From assembly GCA_002482965.1 (NCBI GenBank), contig DLGZ01000009.1, positions 189,634 to 253,633 on the forward strand: 64,000 nt of DNA, in the 5' to 3' direction. The DNA comes from Verrucomicrobiaceae bacterium UBA7681 (GTDB lineage Bacteria > Verrucomicrobiota > Verrucomicrobiia > Verrucomicrobiales > Verrucomicrobiaceae). How positions within the stretch are numbered: the stretch's first letter is position 1; the number at the start of each line of letters is the position of its first letter. The notes beneath the pieces were generated by a model. It ran no database searches and had not been told where the DNA came from. It saw nothing but the letters and a program-made list of their open reading frames with translations. Positions 1 through 9,621 of the stretch are shown here, piece by piece. A program made the translations under genes and the position numbers.

Positions 1-3000
1 CGCCTGCTCATTTTTCACTGCCAAAGCGCAGCGGAACAGCATGCTGATGACTTGGTTGTTTTCAGGTACCGCGCTTTCTGGAAAGCGTGTGCAAACTCCC
101 TCCAAATGAGGCATTACCGAACTCAGTGCTGCTCCTTGCAGTGACGAGCCTGGTGGGGCCCGGCGCAGTTGTTGAGCCAGCAGATTCGCCGCCCAGTCGC
201 CTTTCAGTTCACCGAGGGTGCAGGCCAGTTGCAGCTGCACCTTCTCGTCCTTCTCGTTCACGAGCATCGCCAGCGTTTTTTGAAGCGATGATGAATCGTC
301 GCCTTTCCACTCCAGTTGCTCTGCCATTTGCAATGCTTGTTCGCGCACACGGGGTGATTTATCTGCCAGAAGTGCCAGGCATGTGGATGTGCTGAGATTC
401 TTCATGGCGAGCAAAGTCCACGCGGCTTGGGCTCGCGTTTGGAGCTGCTTGGATTGGAGGAGATCTTCGATGGCAGGGTTCTCACCGCTCCATGCAAGCT
501 GCATTTGTGCCTTGTCACGCTGCCAGCCGTTTGAGGAAGCCAGGCCTTGTATTGTAGTCTCGCTTTTGGGTGGTGCTGGAGAACGGGTGATGCGCCAAAT
601 TCGCCCTTTGTCATCGCCTTCGCGGTAATGCGGGAGCAGTTCGTCCTTGCCGTTTTGGGGCAGCCATTGCGGGTGCTCGATCATGTAGCGGTACATGTCG
701 GCGACCCACAGCGCGCCGTCGGGGCCGGTGCGGACCATGACGGGGCGGCACCAGCGGTCTTCGCTGGCGAGGAAGTCCATCTTTGACTCGGCGGGATCGC
801 GCACGGCTTTGAAGGTGACGCTGTCGTCTTCGAGGATGTGATGTTGTACGACGTTGTGAAACGGCTCGCAGGTGAAGGCGTGGGTTTTGCCGTCATCGAA
901 CAGCATGCGGTCGCGATATACTTCGATGCCGCAGGCGCTGGTGAAGCGGCCCGACTGGTCGTAGCTGTGAAAGCGCTTCTCCATGCTGCTGGCGGGATGC
1001 ACTGGCGGATTGCGTGGGAAAAGTTGATGAATGGGGTCGGGCGGAATGACGTGCGGGTTTCGGCGCAGGTAGTGGTCCTGCAGGGCGTAGTGCCAGAGGG
1101 GGAAGCTGTTCTGCACGCCGAACCAGTGGCCCCAGTCATCGCGGGCGCGGCCGAACTGCGAGGGGCCGCTTTGTGGATCAAACTCGCCGGTGTCTGGCTT
1201 GAAGCGGAAGTCGCGGCTGCCTAGGTCGATCTTTTCGCCGGTGAGCTTGGATTCAATCTGCGTGGTTTTATTGTAGCCGCTGTTGTGAGCGCCTGCTGCG
1301 CAGTAGACCCAGCCGTCCATGCCCCAGCGGAGGCCGTTGACGCGGAGTTGCTGATTGCCTGTGCTGAAGCCGGTGAGGAGAGTTTGTTTTTCGCCGTTCG
1401 GCTTGATGAAGAAGATGTCCGGAGCGGCGGTCACGATGACGCCATCGCGCCAGGTCAGGATGCCGGTGGGATAGCTGAGGTCGTTGACGATGACTGTGCG
1501 CTTGTCGTAGCGGCCGTCGGCGTTGGTGTCTTCGAGCATGACCACGCGCCCGCCGGGCTTGCCGTTGCCATCCATGCCGAGAGGGTAGTCGGCCATCTCG
1601 ATGACCCACAGGCGGCCTTTTGCATCCCAGTCGAAGGCCACGGGGTCAAGCACCACGGGTTCTGCTGCGACGAGTTCGATGCGGTAGCCTGAGGGCACGT
1701 GCCACTTCTTGGCGGATTCTTCGGGGGAGAGCGGGAGTGTGGTGGTTTGAAGCTTCGGAGGCGGGGGTGAGGTTGACTTTTCGAGGCCAGTGACCGCCGC
1801 ATTCGAGAACTCTCCCTGCAGCGGCGCGAAGTCGTCGCAGCGCTTTCCAAAGAACAGGTCGTTCGCGCCTGGAGCTGTGACGGGAAGTTCGGCATCGATC
1901 TCGACTTTGCCGTTCAGCGTGACCTTCACATGTGAGCCGATGCGTTCCAGTGTCACATCGTTCCATGATCCAGGTTGGATGATTGTCTGCCCTCGGACAA
2001 TTTGATTCGCTGCGTTGCCATTGAAGACAAACAGCCGGCCGGGGAGTGAGTCTTTGTAGGTGCCGCCGATGCCGAGATGGTCGCCTGGAGCTTGTACGTC
2101 CCCCTTAGGTCCGCGTGAAATGAGGTAAGCTGTCACCGCGCTGGCATTGTTCGCCTTGGTGTTGCGAAAGCGCAGCGAGGCTGACCAGTTTTCTTGCGCT
2201 TGTTTCGCGCGCTCCTTCCGCGTGACTGCATGACGTGCGTTGTCTTCAGCCACTTTCGAGATGTTCCAAAGCTTTGTGATTAATGAAGGTTCGACCGCCC
2301 TGTTCCAAATCGAGATTTCATCCAGCCTGCCTTCGATGCCTTTGCCGAAGAGCATGGCATCGGTCGCTTTGCCGGGCTTGCCTTCCAGGGATGGCTTTTC
2401 CGCGCCATCGATGTGGACGCGCACTGAATCACCGTCGCGAACAAGCACTGCAAAATGCCAGTCGTCGGCAAACAGCTCCTCCTTCGACTCCTCGCTGCCC
2501 AAGGTGAGCCGCACGTGATGCTTTGCGTCCTGATGTACCTTCAAGCTGACGCCGAGCGCATTGATCAGTTCGCCCGTGCGATCACTCGCGCCGCTTTCGT
2601 GGCCGAGCCAGAACCAGAGGGCAGCGCTTGCCTGACTTTCAAGTTTCAGATTAGACGTTTCCAGGTGCCCACCCGAGAGGTGTATGGAACGGTTGATTTT
2701 GTCAGGTCGCGTTTCTACTTCGGGCTTGAGGGCTGATTCATCGTCATAGCCACGCCCAGCATTGATGCCCGGCACCCATAGAGCATGAGGGCCATTGATA
2801 GTCACACGAGGCATATCTGGAAATTTTGCGCCTGAACCCATGGTGCCGAAGCCATCATCTTGGAAGTCCACATGGGTCAAAACGGTTGAGTTTATTACTT
2901 CCAAAGAATAGCGCGCTAGTTCATGACTCAGTGCGCCGAAAAACTTTGGCTTTAGCTCCTTCCACATGCCCACGAGAGCATCTCGTATTCTTGATTCGGC

Positions 3001-4332
3001 GAACACCTCCAGACCGGCGGTTCGTGCCGGCCAAGTCGTGTAGCCTCCCAGCATATGCTGTTCGACGGGTGGTATGTAACCCTCAGCACCATTGGCGAGT
3101 TCAATGTTGAAATGGGGGCGAAAAATTGCGGAGGCCTTCAACTTCAATCCCGTGATCGCATACACTTCGTTTGGCAGCGTGGCGATGCTGAGGTCACCGA
3201 TGCGGATGGCTTGGAGTTTCACACTCGTCTTTTGACGCTCGTGGAGGATCAGGGCCTCGCGGGCATAGACTTCCTCCTTGTTCTTTGGGAGGTCGTTTTC
3301 GATTTTTGCGGCGATGGGGCGGGCCCAGGCGAGGCGTTTTTCGTCGGGGACGCGGTAGTTGAGTTCGAGTGTTTTCTCGATCATGCCGAGCGGGGCGTGA
3401 TCGAGATACTTCACGGTTTGCAGGGCTTTCATGGCGCTGTCGGCCACGGCTTCGGAGTAGCTGTTGAGAGTGATGTCTTTTTTCTCCGCGCCGTAGTCCA
3501 TCCACATCTGGTCGCCACTGGTGCCCTGGCTCATGGCGCAGACGAAGGGTCCGTTGCCATCGCCAGGTTGGCCCAGTTTCGCGGCGAGGTGTTTGCAGAA
3601 CAGGCCGTAATAGTCCGCTGAAACCGGGCTGCTGCCGAAGTAGTGTTGTGAGTAGTTTGCCAGCACGCCGAGCGGTTTGCCGTCGGTGGTTTGGAGCGAG
3701 ATGACGGAGAGCTGAGGATCGACGGGACCGCTGGGACCGACGACGTCTTTGCTGAGGTAGCCGGGGTGCATGTTTGCGCGGCCGGTGGGCTGGCCGAAGG
3801 GATCAACGACTTCCTTGCCGGGGAGGCGAATCCAGCGGCGGTTGTGGGTGTGCTCCCAGTCATCAAAGCTGCCCCAGCCAATGCGTGCGGGCTGCAAGGC
3901 TTTGTCCGCCGCCACGATGGCTTCGGCAATTTTCGGCGTGAGGAATTTGGCGTACTCGGTGTCCTTGCGCGTGCCGAGGCAGCCCATCGCTGCGGGTGAG
4001 GAGTGCGTGTGCGTAGCGCTGACCATCATGCGATCCACGGGGATACCGCACTGCTTGGATGCGATAGCTTTTGCTTCGTCGATGAGCGACTGCTCCATCA
4101 TGCAAGTATCCACGATGGCGAAGGCGATCTTCATCCTGCCATCATCCAGCACAAAGCTGCGCACATGCAGACGGTCTGTGATCTTATCACCACGTCCTTC
4201 GAGGAAGCCTCCCGCAATGATGCGTGGGAATGCCGTGGGGGTGATGTCGGTGGCCGAGACGCCTGCGCGGAAGACCGGCTGTGCCTGTGCGGTGATGGCC
4301 GCGAGGCCGAGAAGAAACAGGAAAGACTTCAT
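1..4332 (-). CDS. Multidomain secreted protein (partial): ceramidase-like + LamG-like + PVC-type propeller + HEAT
   Basis: A single frame stays open from an ATG at 4332 to the left edge (1444 codons), so the C-terminus is missing. A signal peptide (MKSFLFLLGLAAITAQA) is followed by a neutral/alkaline-ceramidase-like domain at about 19-460, with VSATDITP near the start and the ATHTH metal motif at 106-110. A LamG/concanavalin-like domain lies at about 545-690, and a second jelly-roll-like domain, resembling the DUF1080/LamG type, at about 714-853. From about 868 to 1249 comes the Pirellula/Verrucomicrobium-type 'membrane-bound dehydrogenase' beta-propeller (GYRIELVAAEPVV, NADGRYDK, GLRWGMDGW). 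Leu/Ala-rich HEAT-like helices fill 1250-1444. In related proteins a CxxCH haem domain follows, which would lie outside the window. Substrate is unknown; export to the periplasm is inferred. I checked the frame at several joins and saw no stop. It lies 49 bp downstream of hisS. Confidence 0.85.
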   Translation of the reverse strand, partial: MKSFLFLLGLAAITAQAQPVFRAGVSATDITPTAFPRIIAGGFLEGRGDKITDRLHVRSFVLDDGRMKIAFAIVDTCMMEQSLIDEAKAIASKQCGIPVDRMMVSATHTHSSPAAMGCLGTRKDTEYAKFLTPKIAEAIVAADKALQPARIGWGSFDDWEHTHNRRWIRLPGKEVVDPFGQPTGRANMHPGYLSKDVVGPSGPVDPQLSVISLQTTDGKPLGVLANYSQHYFGSSPVSADYYGLFCKHLAAKLGQPGDGNGPFVCAMSQGTSGDQMWMDYGAEKKDITLNSYSEAVADSAMKALQTVKYLDHAPLGMIEKTLELNYRVPDEKRLAWARPIAAKIENDLPKNKEEVYAREALILHERQKTSVKLQAIRIGDLSIATLPNEVYAITGLKLKASAIFRPHFNIELANGAEGYIPPVEQHMLGGYTTWPARTAGLEVFAESRIRDALVGMWKELKPKFFGALSHELARYSLEVINSTVLTHVDFQDDGFGTMGSGAKFPDMPRVTINGPHALWVPGINAGRGYDDESALKPEVETRPDKINRSIHLSGGHLETSNLKLESQASAALWFWLGHESGASDRTGELINALGVSLKVHQDAKHHVRLTLGSEESKEELFADDWHFAVLVRDGDSVRVHIDGAEKPSLEGKPGKATDAMLFGKGIEGRLDEISIWNRAVEPSLITKLWNISKVAEDNARHAVTRKERAKQAQENWSASLRFRNTKANNASAVTAYLISRGPKGDVQAPGDHLGIGGTYKDSLPGRLFVFNGNAANQIVRGQTIIQPGSWNDVTLERIGSHVKVTLNGKVEIDAELPVTAPGANDLFFGKRCDDFAPLQGEFSNAAVTGLEKSTSPPPPKLQTTTLPLSPEESAKKWHVPSGYRIELVAAEPVVLDPVAFDWDAKGRLWVIEMADYPLGMDGNGKPGGRVVMLEDTNADGRYDKRTVIVNDLSYPTGILTWRDGVIVTAAPDIFFIKPNGEKQTLLTGFSTGNQQLRVNGLRWGMDGWVYCAAGAHNSGYNKTTQIESKLTGEKIDLGSRDFRFKPDTGEFDPQSGPSQFGRARDDWGHWFGVQNSFPLWHYALQDHYLRRNPHVIPPDPIHQLFPRNPPVHPASSMEKRFHSYDQSGRFTSACGIEVYRDRMLFDDGKTHAFTCEPFHNVVQHHILEDDSVTFKAVRDPAESKMDFLASEDRWCRPVMVRTGPDGALWVADMYRYMIEHPQWLPQNGKDELLPHYREGDDKGRIWRITRSPAPPKSETTIQGLASSNGWQRDKAQMQLAWSGENPAIEDLLQSKQLQTRAQAAWTLLAMKNLSTSTCLALLADKSPRVREQALQMAEQLEWKGDDSSSLQKTLAMLVNEKDEKVQLQLACTLGELKGDWAANLLAQQLRRAPPGSSLQGAALSSVMPHLEGVCTRFPESAVPENNQVISMLFRCALAVKNEQA

Positions 4333-4381
4333 GAGGTTGGCTTAAACCAACGCTCATGAAGTTCAATTGCTTGCCTTTCGA

Positions 4382-5671
4382 TCAGGCGATCAATGGACCG
4401 ATGGCGGGCTCGGCGAGCATCCGCTGCACTTCTTCGACCAGACCGGCCACTGGCACGGAAGTCTGCGACCGAGCGATCAGATTCTTGATGACGACCTCGG
4501 GGTATTCAGCGCCGAAGACGATGGCAAAGCGGGCTTTGCGATCTTCAGCAGCTTGGAACTGCTTGCCGGCTTTCTGAGCGCCAAAGCTATAGTCGATGCG
4601 GATGCCTGCGGCACGGAGAGCCTGCACGGCGGCGAGGGCGTGGCCGCGCTGGGCTTCGTCCACCACCACGACGTAGGCATCGATGCTGCTGGCAGCGAGC
4701 AAGGCGCTGGTGAGCTTCATCTGCGCGCCGGGTGTCTTTTCGAGAAGCAGTTTGAGCACCACGTCGCCCATGGCGAAACCTGCGGCGGGCATGTCCACCT
4801 TACCATCGCTCATCAGGGAGCAGAGCTTGTCATAGCGGCCGCCGCCGGCCACGGCACGGAGGCCGTGCTTGCGGTCGAACACTTCAAAGACGGTGCCCGT
4901 GTAATAGGCCAGGCCGCGAACGATGGTGGCATCAATGCGGACATGCTGCCAGATGCCACGTGCGCTGAGGTTTTCGCGCAGGGCAGCGAAGGCGGGGTGG
5001 TTCTCATCAGCGGAGGCCATGAAGGCGCGCACATCCGCCAGCGTGAGGCCGATGGCGTTGAGCTTCTTCTCCGTCTCTTCGGAGCGGGCACGCTCGATCT
5101 TGTCGATGATCTGCAGGAAGGTGGGAGTGTTTTCGGCGGTGATGTTGAACTGGGCCAGGAAGCCGTTCCAAATTTCGCGGTTGCTGAGGCGGATCTCGAA
5201 GTCGTCAGAGCTCACGCCAAACTCGCGCATCACATCAACCGCCATCGCGATCAGCTCTGCATCGGTTGCAGGGGAGGCATCGCCAAGGATGTCGGCATTG
5301 AACTGCACGAACTCGCGTGTGCGACCAGCCTGCGGGGCCTCATAGCGGAAGCAGGAGCCGATTTGAAACCACTTGATGGGCTTCTTGAAGTCACGCTGAC
5401 GTGCGGTGGCCATGCGTGCCAGGGAAGGGGTCACTTCCGGGCGCAGGGAGACATCATCCTTCCCTTGAGTTGTGAAACAAAAAAGCTGGCTGGTGATCTC
5501 GTCGCCGCTCTTCTTGCGAAACAGGTCCGTGTTCTCAAGCACCGGGCCTTCGTACTCCATGAAACCATAGCGGCGTGCGACGGAGCGCCAGGTGTCGAAA
5601 ATGTAATTACGCACGGCGCATTCTTCAGGGAAGAAGTCACGAAAGCCTTTGACTGTTTGGATGGGTTCCAT
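4382..5671 (-). CDS. hisS: Histidine--tRNA ligase
   Basis: Class II aminoacyl-tRNA synthetase that charges tRNA-His in the cytoplasm; 429 residues, normal for bacterial HisRS. The N-terminus MEPIQTVKGFRDFFPEE matches the family start. Class II motif 2 is seen as FRYEAPQAGRTREFVQFN. The HisRS signatures GLAYYTG and GGGRYDKL are present, as is motif 3 around AGFAMGD. The C-terminal anticodon-binding domain (about 330-429) includes SFGAQKAGKQFQAAE. The frame is open 101 codons further upstream, but that stretch has no HisRS character and would run into recF, so the ATG at 5671 is chosen. It is divergent from recF with a 76-bp spacer that must carry both promoters. Confidence 0.97.
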   Translation of the reverse strand: MEPIQTVKGFRDFFPEECAVRNYIFDTWRSVARRYGFMEYEGPVLENTDLFRKKSGDEITSQLFCFTTQGKDDVSLRPEVTPSLARMATARQRDFKKPIKWFQIGSCFRYEAPQAGRTREFVQFNADILGDASPATDAELIAMAVDVMREFGVSSDDFEIRLSNREIWNGFLAQFNITAENTPTFLQIIDKIERARSEETEKKLNAIGLTLADVRAFMASADENHPAFAALRENLSARGIWQHVRIDATIVRGLAYYTGTVFEVFDRKHGLRAVAGGGRYDKLCSLMSDGKVDMPAAGFAMGDVVLKLLLEKTPGAQMKLTSALLAASSIDAYVVVVDEAQRGHALAAVQALRAAGIRIDYSFGAQKAGKQFQAAEDRKARFAIVFGAEYPEVVIKNLIARSQTSVPVAGLVEEVQRMLAEPAIGPLIA

Positions 5672-5747
5672 AGAGGGGCGGGATTCATCTTCATGCCACC
5701 GAGGTACGCAACCGGAAATGCGGCGTGTGGCGTAACCATCTGACTGC

Positions 5748-6818
5748 ATGCTCTCCGACCTGTTTGTGCGCGATTTCCGCTGCTTCGCCGAGGCGAAGGT
5801 GGAACTGCATCCCGATGTGACGCTGCTGGTAGGACGGAATGCGCAGGGTAAAACGTCCCTCATTGAGGCTGCGTGTGTGCTGCTGCGGCTGCAATCTCCC
5901 AGGACTTCGAATCGTGCTGAGATGGTGCGTTTTAGTGCTGCCACATGTTTGGTGGAGGCGCATTGGCATGGCAAACGGCTGCGCTATGCACAGTCAGCCA
6001 CGACGCGGCGGCTGGCAGTCGATGGGGCCACCTGTGGCAAAACTGCGGACTACCTGGCTGCGTCAGGCGTGGTGGTGTGGATGGATCATCGCGACATGAA
6101 TTTGTTGCGTGGTGGTGCGGAGCATCGGCGCAGGTTTCTCGACTTCGCGGCGAGCCAGATGTTTCCTGATTACCTGCATGCGCTGCGTGGTTATGAGCGC
6201 GCATTGCGTGGGCGCAATCATGTTTTGAAGCGAGATGCGAGCATCGCGTGGAGGCAGGCGGATGCGTTTGCGCGAGTGATGGACGGCTTTGCACAAACAC
6301 TCTGGCTGAGGCGTGCAGAATTGTGCGCCGCCCTGGGGCCAGAGGTTTCACTGGCCCATTCAAAGCTGAGCGATGGTGTGGAAAATGTGTGCATCGCGTA
6401 TCAGCGCACGAGTGATGCCGCGCTGAGTTTGTTTGAAGCATTGATGACGATGCGAGATGAAGAAGCGCGCACGCGTTCCACGGCCTTCGGACCGCATCGT
6501 GATGACATTGGGATGCGTTTGAATGATCTGGATGCGACCACCTTTGCCTCTGAAGGCCAGCAGAGGTCGTTTGCTCTGGCGCTCAAACTCGCCCAGGCGC
6601 AGGTGCTGGAACATGCCTGTGGTTCAGCACCGCTGATGCTGATGGATGACGTCTTTGGCGAACTGGATGCGCACCGCCGAAGGGCCCTGCTGTCCTGTTT
6701 GCCACCGGGGACGCAGAAGATCATCACGACGACAAATTTGGACTGGGCGGACGCGGATCAGCTGGCGGGGAGGGTCTATGGGATCGAAAAATCGATTTTC
6801 AGCCGCATCCGAGGCTGA
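5748..6818 (+). CDS. recF: DNA replication and repair protein RecF
   Basis: SMC-like ATPase that loads RecA at single-strand gaps; 356 residues, the usual RecF length. Visible motifs are Walker A GRNAQGKTS (G29-S37), the ABC-type signature SEGQQRSFALALK and Walker B LMLMDDVFGELD. The N-terminal DFRCFAEAKVEL matches the beta-strand start typical of RecF. It is not next to dnaA/dnaN/gyrB as in many bacteria, which is not unusual in Verrucomicrobia. A 215-bp gap separates it from mreB, so it is probably transcribed separately from the divergent hisS/recF intergenic region. Confidence 0.95.
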   Translation: MLSDLFVRDFRCFAEAKVELHPDVTLLVGRNAQGKTSLIEAACVLLRLQSPRTSNRAEMVRFSAATCLVEAHWHGKRLRYAQSATTRRLAVDGATCGKTADYLAASGVVVWMDHRDMNLLRGGAEHRRRFLDFAASQMFPDYLHALRGYERALRGRNHVLKRDASIAWRQADAFARVMDGFAQTLWLRRAELCAALGPEVSLAHSKLSDGVENVCIAYQRTSDAALSLFEALMTMRDEEARTRSTAFGPHRDDIGMRLNDLDATTFASEGQQRSFALALKLAQAQVLEHACGSAPLMLMDDVFGELDAHRRRALLSCLPPGTQKIITTTNLDWADADQLAGRVYGIEKSIFSRIRG

Positions 6819-6882
6819 AAAAGGCGGCTTTTGGCCCGAATTGGCCTGAAATTGCCAATTCCAAGCTTCTTAGAAACATCCC

Positions 6883-6911
6883 TTGACGCATTTTCAGGCG
6901 GTTTTAAGCTT
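6883..6911 (+). promoter_or_regulatory. Candidate promoter for the mre cluster
   Basis: A TTGACG hexamer (5/6 match to the sigma-70 -35 box) at 6883-6888 lies in the 215-bp gap before mreB. The -10 region is poor: TAAGCT at a 16-bp spacing, inside an AT-rich near-palindrome. The position makes sense for the start of the mreB-mreC-mreD-mrdA transcript. The leader would be about 120 nt and no structured element was recognised in it. Confidence 0.3.
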
Positions 6912-7033
6912 TAAAGTGGGTTAGAATGCCTTGCGCGCGTTGCTTTTCGTGATTCTCAAAACAGTTGGAATTCTCCGTCGCGCATCTGGATTCTCATACC
7001 TGTTCGCATTAACACCTTTCCCATTTACTCTCA

Positions 7034-8065
7034 ATGTTCGGCAAACTTTTCGGCTTCGTCGCCCAAGACATCGGCATCGATCTCGGCACGGCAAACACCC
7101 TCGTCTATGTAAAAGATCACGGCATCGTCCTCAGAGAACCTTCAGTAGTGGCGGTTAAAACCGGCACCAACGAAGTGGTCGCTGTGGGAGATGACGCCAA
7201 ACGCATGCTCGGACGAACTCCGGGTGGCATCACCGCCATTCGCCCCCTGAAAGACGGGGTGATCGCCGATTTCCGTGTGACGGAGGCCATGCTGCGCCAC
7301 TTCATCAAGAAGGTCCAGGGCGGCGGGCGCAAGATGCGCGGGCCACGCGTGGTCATCGCGGTGCCCTCCGGCATTACCGAAGTGGAGAAGCGTGCGGTGA
7401 AGGAGAGTGCGGAGCAGGCTGGCGCGCGTGAAGTTTATCTGATCGAAGAGCCGATGGCTGCGGCCATTGGTGTGGGTCTGCCGGTGCAGGAAGCTGCGGG
7501 CAACATGATCGTGGATATCGGCGGTGGTACCACGGAAGTGGCGATCATCTCGCTCTCCGGCATCGTTTACAGCCGCAGCGTGCGCGTGGCGGGTGACGAA
7601 CTCGACGAAGCGATCATCAATTACATGAAGCGTGCCTACAATCTGATGATTGGTGAGCGCACTGCGGAAGAGATCAAGCTGCGCATTGGCTCGGCCTTCC
7701 CGCTCGGCAAGGAAACGACGATGGAAGTCAAAGGACGCGACATGGTGGCCGGCTTGCCAAAGACCATCACCATCACGAGTCAGGAAGTTCGCGAAGCGAT
7801 GCTGGAGCCGCTCAATGCGATCATTGACGCTGTGCGCACGACGCTGGAACGCTGCCCGCCGGAACTTTCTGCCGACTTGGTGGATCGTGGTATCATGCTT
7901 GCCGGTGGCGGTGCTCTGCTGCGCGGCCTCGACAAATTGCTGCAGGAAGAAACAGCGCTCCCAGTGCATGTGGCGGAAGATCCGCTCAGCGCCGTTGGCG
8001 AAGGCACCGGACGGGTGCTGAGTGAGCTTGAATTCCTGCGCAAAGTAAGCACGACCGAAGTCTGA
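7034..8065 (+). CDS. mreB: Rod shape-determining protein MreB
   Basis: Bacterial actin homologue that forms membrane-associated filaments directing lateral wall synthesis; 343 residues, standard length. The phosphate-1 loop DIGIDLGTANTLVYV is near residue 12. The phosphate-2 region IVDIGGGTTEVAIIS and the adenosine motif MLAGGGALLRGLD are clear. The N-terminal MFGKLFGF is the amphipathic membrane-binding segment of Gram-negative MreB. It heads the mre cluster, 83 bp before mreC. Confidence 0.98.
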   Translation: MFGKLFGFVAQDIGIDLGTANTLVYVKDHGIVLREPSVVAVKTGTNEVVAVGDDAKRMLGRTPGGITAIRPLKDGVIADFRVTEAMLRHFIKKVQGGGRKMRGPRVVIAVPSGITEVEKRAVKESAEQAGAREVYLIEEPMAAAIGVGLPVQEAAGNMIVDIGGGTTEVAIISLSGIVYSRSVRVAGDELDEAIINYMKRAYNLMIGERTAEEIKLRIGSAFPLGKETTMEVKGRDMVAGLPKTITITSQEVREAMLEPLNAIIDAVRTTLERCPPELSADLVDRGIMLAGGGALLRGLDKLLQEETALPVHVAEDPLSAVGEGTGRVLSELEFLRKVSTTEV

Positions 8066-8148
8066 TGACCCTTTCGAGCTGCTGCACCGCGTTTGATTGA
8101 AAGTGACCATCAAAGAGCGCCGCAACCAGCCCGGAGGAAAGGCCAATC

Positions 8149-9000
8149 ATGAAAAAGCTCAACATCCTCGCGCTTCTGATCTTCGTGGCAGGGTTGGTTG
8201 CCGTGTTCACCTTTGACACTGCGACCACCCGGCAGATCCAGTCTCGTGTCATGAGTCTGCTGTCTCCTTTCATCCACAGCAGTGCGGCGATGGAGCAGGC
8301 GGCGGAGTCTGCCGTGGCTCCGCAGATCAATCCGGTCGAACTGAAACGTGAAAACGATGAACAGCGTGTCCAGTTGGAGCGGCTGCGCATCATCCAGCAG
8401 AAGTACAACCAGATCATCGAAGAGAATGCGAAGCTCCGCCAGCTCATTGAATTCAAGCAGTCGGCACCTTTCAAAATGACGGCCGCCAAGGTGATCCGCC
8501 GCAGCTCCAACACCTGGTGGAACAGTTTGATCATCGACAAAGGTTCGCTGGATGGCGTCGGCACGGACAGTCCAGTGATTACATCTGTCGGCCTGGTGGG
8601 AAAGACCTCCACGCTGGCTCCTCACATGGCCATGGTGATTTTGCTCACGGATGAAATGTGTCGTGTGTCTGCCAAAATCGAAGGCACGCTGGAGCAGGGG
8701 ATTCTCGGCGGTGAACGTGCCGCGCTGGAGGTGCGCCCTGAGCTGCATCTGCGCTTTCTCCATCGCAACTCGAACATCAATGCAGGTGCAGGGGTTTATT
8801 CCTCCGGTGAAGGCGGCGTCTTTCCCGAGAATCTGCTGCTGGGCCGGGTGAAGCGTTTTGAAAACCGTGAGATATCTGGAGAGGCCGTCATCGAACCGGC
8901 CGTAGATTTCTCTACCTTGGATTATGTCTTTGTGATTGAAATGCAGGTTGCCGAGCCCACGCCGGAGCCTGCAACGACACCGGCACGCGCCAAGCCCTGA
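8149..9000 (+). CDS. mreC: Rod shape-determining protein MreC
   Basis: Bitopic membrane protein of the elongasome that links MreB to PBP2; 283 residues. One N-terminal membrane segment (about 5-22) is followed by a coiled coil (about 55-105) and a periplasmic beta domain containing VIRRSSNTWWNSLIIDKGS and GLVGKTSTLAPHMA. The start is supported by a strong Shine-Dalgarno sequence GGAGGAAA at 8133-8140, 8 nt before the ATG; few genes here have one this good. It ends 6 bp before mreD. The C-terminus is a Pro/Thr/Ala-rich tail. Confidence 0.95.
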   Translation: MKKLNILALLIFVAGLVAVFTFDTATTRQIQSRVMSLLSPFIHSSAAMEQAAESAVAPQINPVELKRENDEQRVQLERLRIIQQKYNQIIEENAKLRQLIEFKQSAPFKMTAAKVIRRSSNTWWNSLIIDKGSLDGVGTDSPVITSVGLVGKTSTLAPHMAMVILLTDEMCRVSAKIEGTLEQGILGGERAALEVRPELHLRFLHRNSNINAGAGVYSSGEGGVFPENLLLGRVKRFENREISGEAVIEPAVDFSTLDYVFVIEMQVAEPTPEPATTPARAKP

Positions 9001-9006
9001 GCCGCC

Positions 9007-9621
9007 ATGTTGTTTCACCCGATTTCCATCATCCTCCTGCTGCTCACCTTCATGGTGCAGGAGTTCATTCCCGGGCTGGAGATCGCCCAGTTCGCCACGT
9101 TGTTTCTGCCTGCGGTGTTTTTCTTCAGTGCCTCCGTGGCCGCACCCTTTTCGATGATGCTGCTGCTCGCGTTCATCACCGGTTTTGTCTGGGATGCACG
9201 CCATCTGCCCGGAGTCATGGAAAGCCTGTCGGGTGCGGAAGATGTGTTTGGCACCGGTGCAGACGTTGAACTGGGAGCGGGCAGCCACCCGCTGCCGTTT
9301 GGACTTTCCATCGTGCTGTTTGGCATGCTCGGCACGCTGCTTCAGGGCATCCGTCCGTTGTTCAAACGTGGCCGCCTTGAACTGCCTGTGCTCATGGTAG
9401 GACTGGCCATCTTTGTGTGGCTGCTGGCGCAATATCTCATCATCACGTTCCTGCGTGGTTCCTTGCAGTTTCCGGCGGGCGTATGGTCAAAGATGATCAC
9501 CGACTCCCTGCTTGCCATGCTTGCCGCGCCGCTCATCTTTTTGCTGCTTTATTCGCTCGCCCGCCTGTCGAGTTATGAAATCAAATACGAAGGCCTGAGG
9601 TACCGTTTCGATGGTCGTTAA
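9007..9621 (+). CDS. mreD: MreD-like rod shape-determining membrane protein
   Basis: Polytopic membrane protein of 204 residues with about five hydrophobic segments. Its place between mreC and the PBP2 gene identifies it as MreD, a poorly conserved family. The first helix is very hydrophobic (HPISIILLLLTFMVQ). A soluble loop at about 65-95 (VMESLSGAEDVFGTGADVE) is longer than in enterobacterial MreD. Its end overlaps the start of mrdA by 11 bp, suggesting translational coupling. The identification rests mainly on context. Confidence 0.82.
   Translation: MLFHPISIILLLLTFMVQEFIPGLEIAQFATLFLPAVFFFSASVAAPFSMMLLLAFITGFVWDARHLPGVMESLSGAEDVFGTGADVELGAGSHPLPFGLSIVLFGMLGTLLQGIRPLFKRGRLELPVLMVGLAIFVWLLAQYLIITFLRGSLQFPAGVWSKMITDSLLAMLAAPLIFLLLYSLARLSSYEIKYEGLRYRFDGR

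Noticed and set aside
4367..5743. 458-codon plus-strand frame opposite hisS
   Set aside because: It is the antisense shadow of hisS, has biased composition and no recognisable domain.
5672..5974. 101-codon N-terminal extension of hisS
   Set aside because: The extension has no HisRS similarity and overlaps recF in the opposite direction; the ATG at 5671 matches the family start.
8110..9432. 440-codon minus-strand frame opposite mreC and mreD
   Set aside because: His/Gln-rich antisense frame without motifs; the mre genes are clear.
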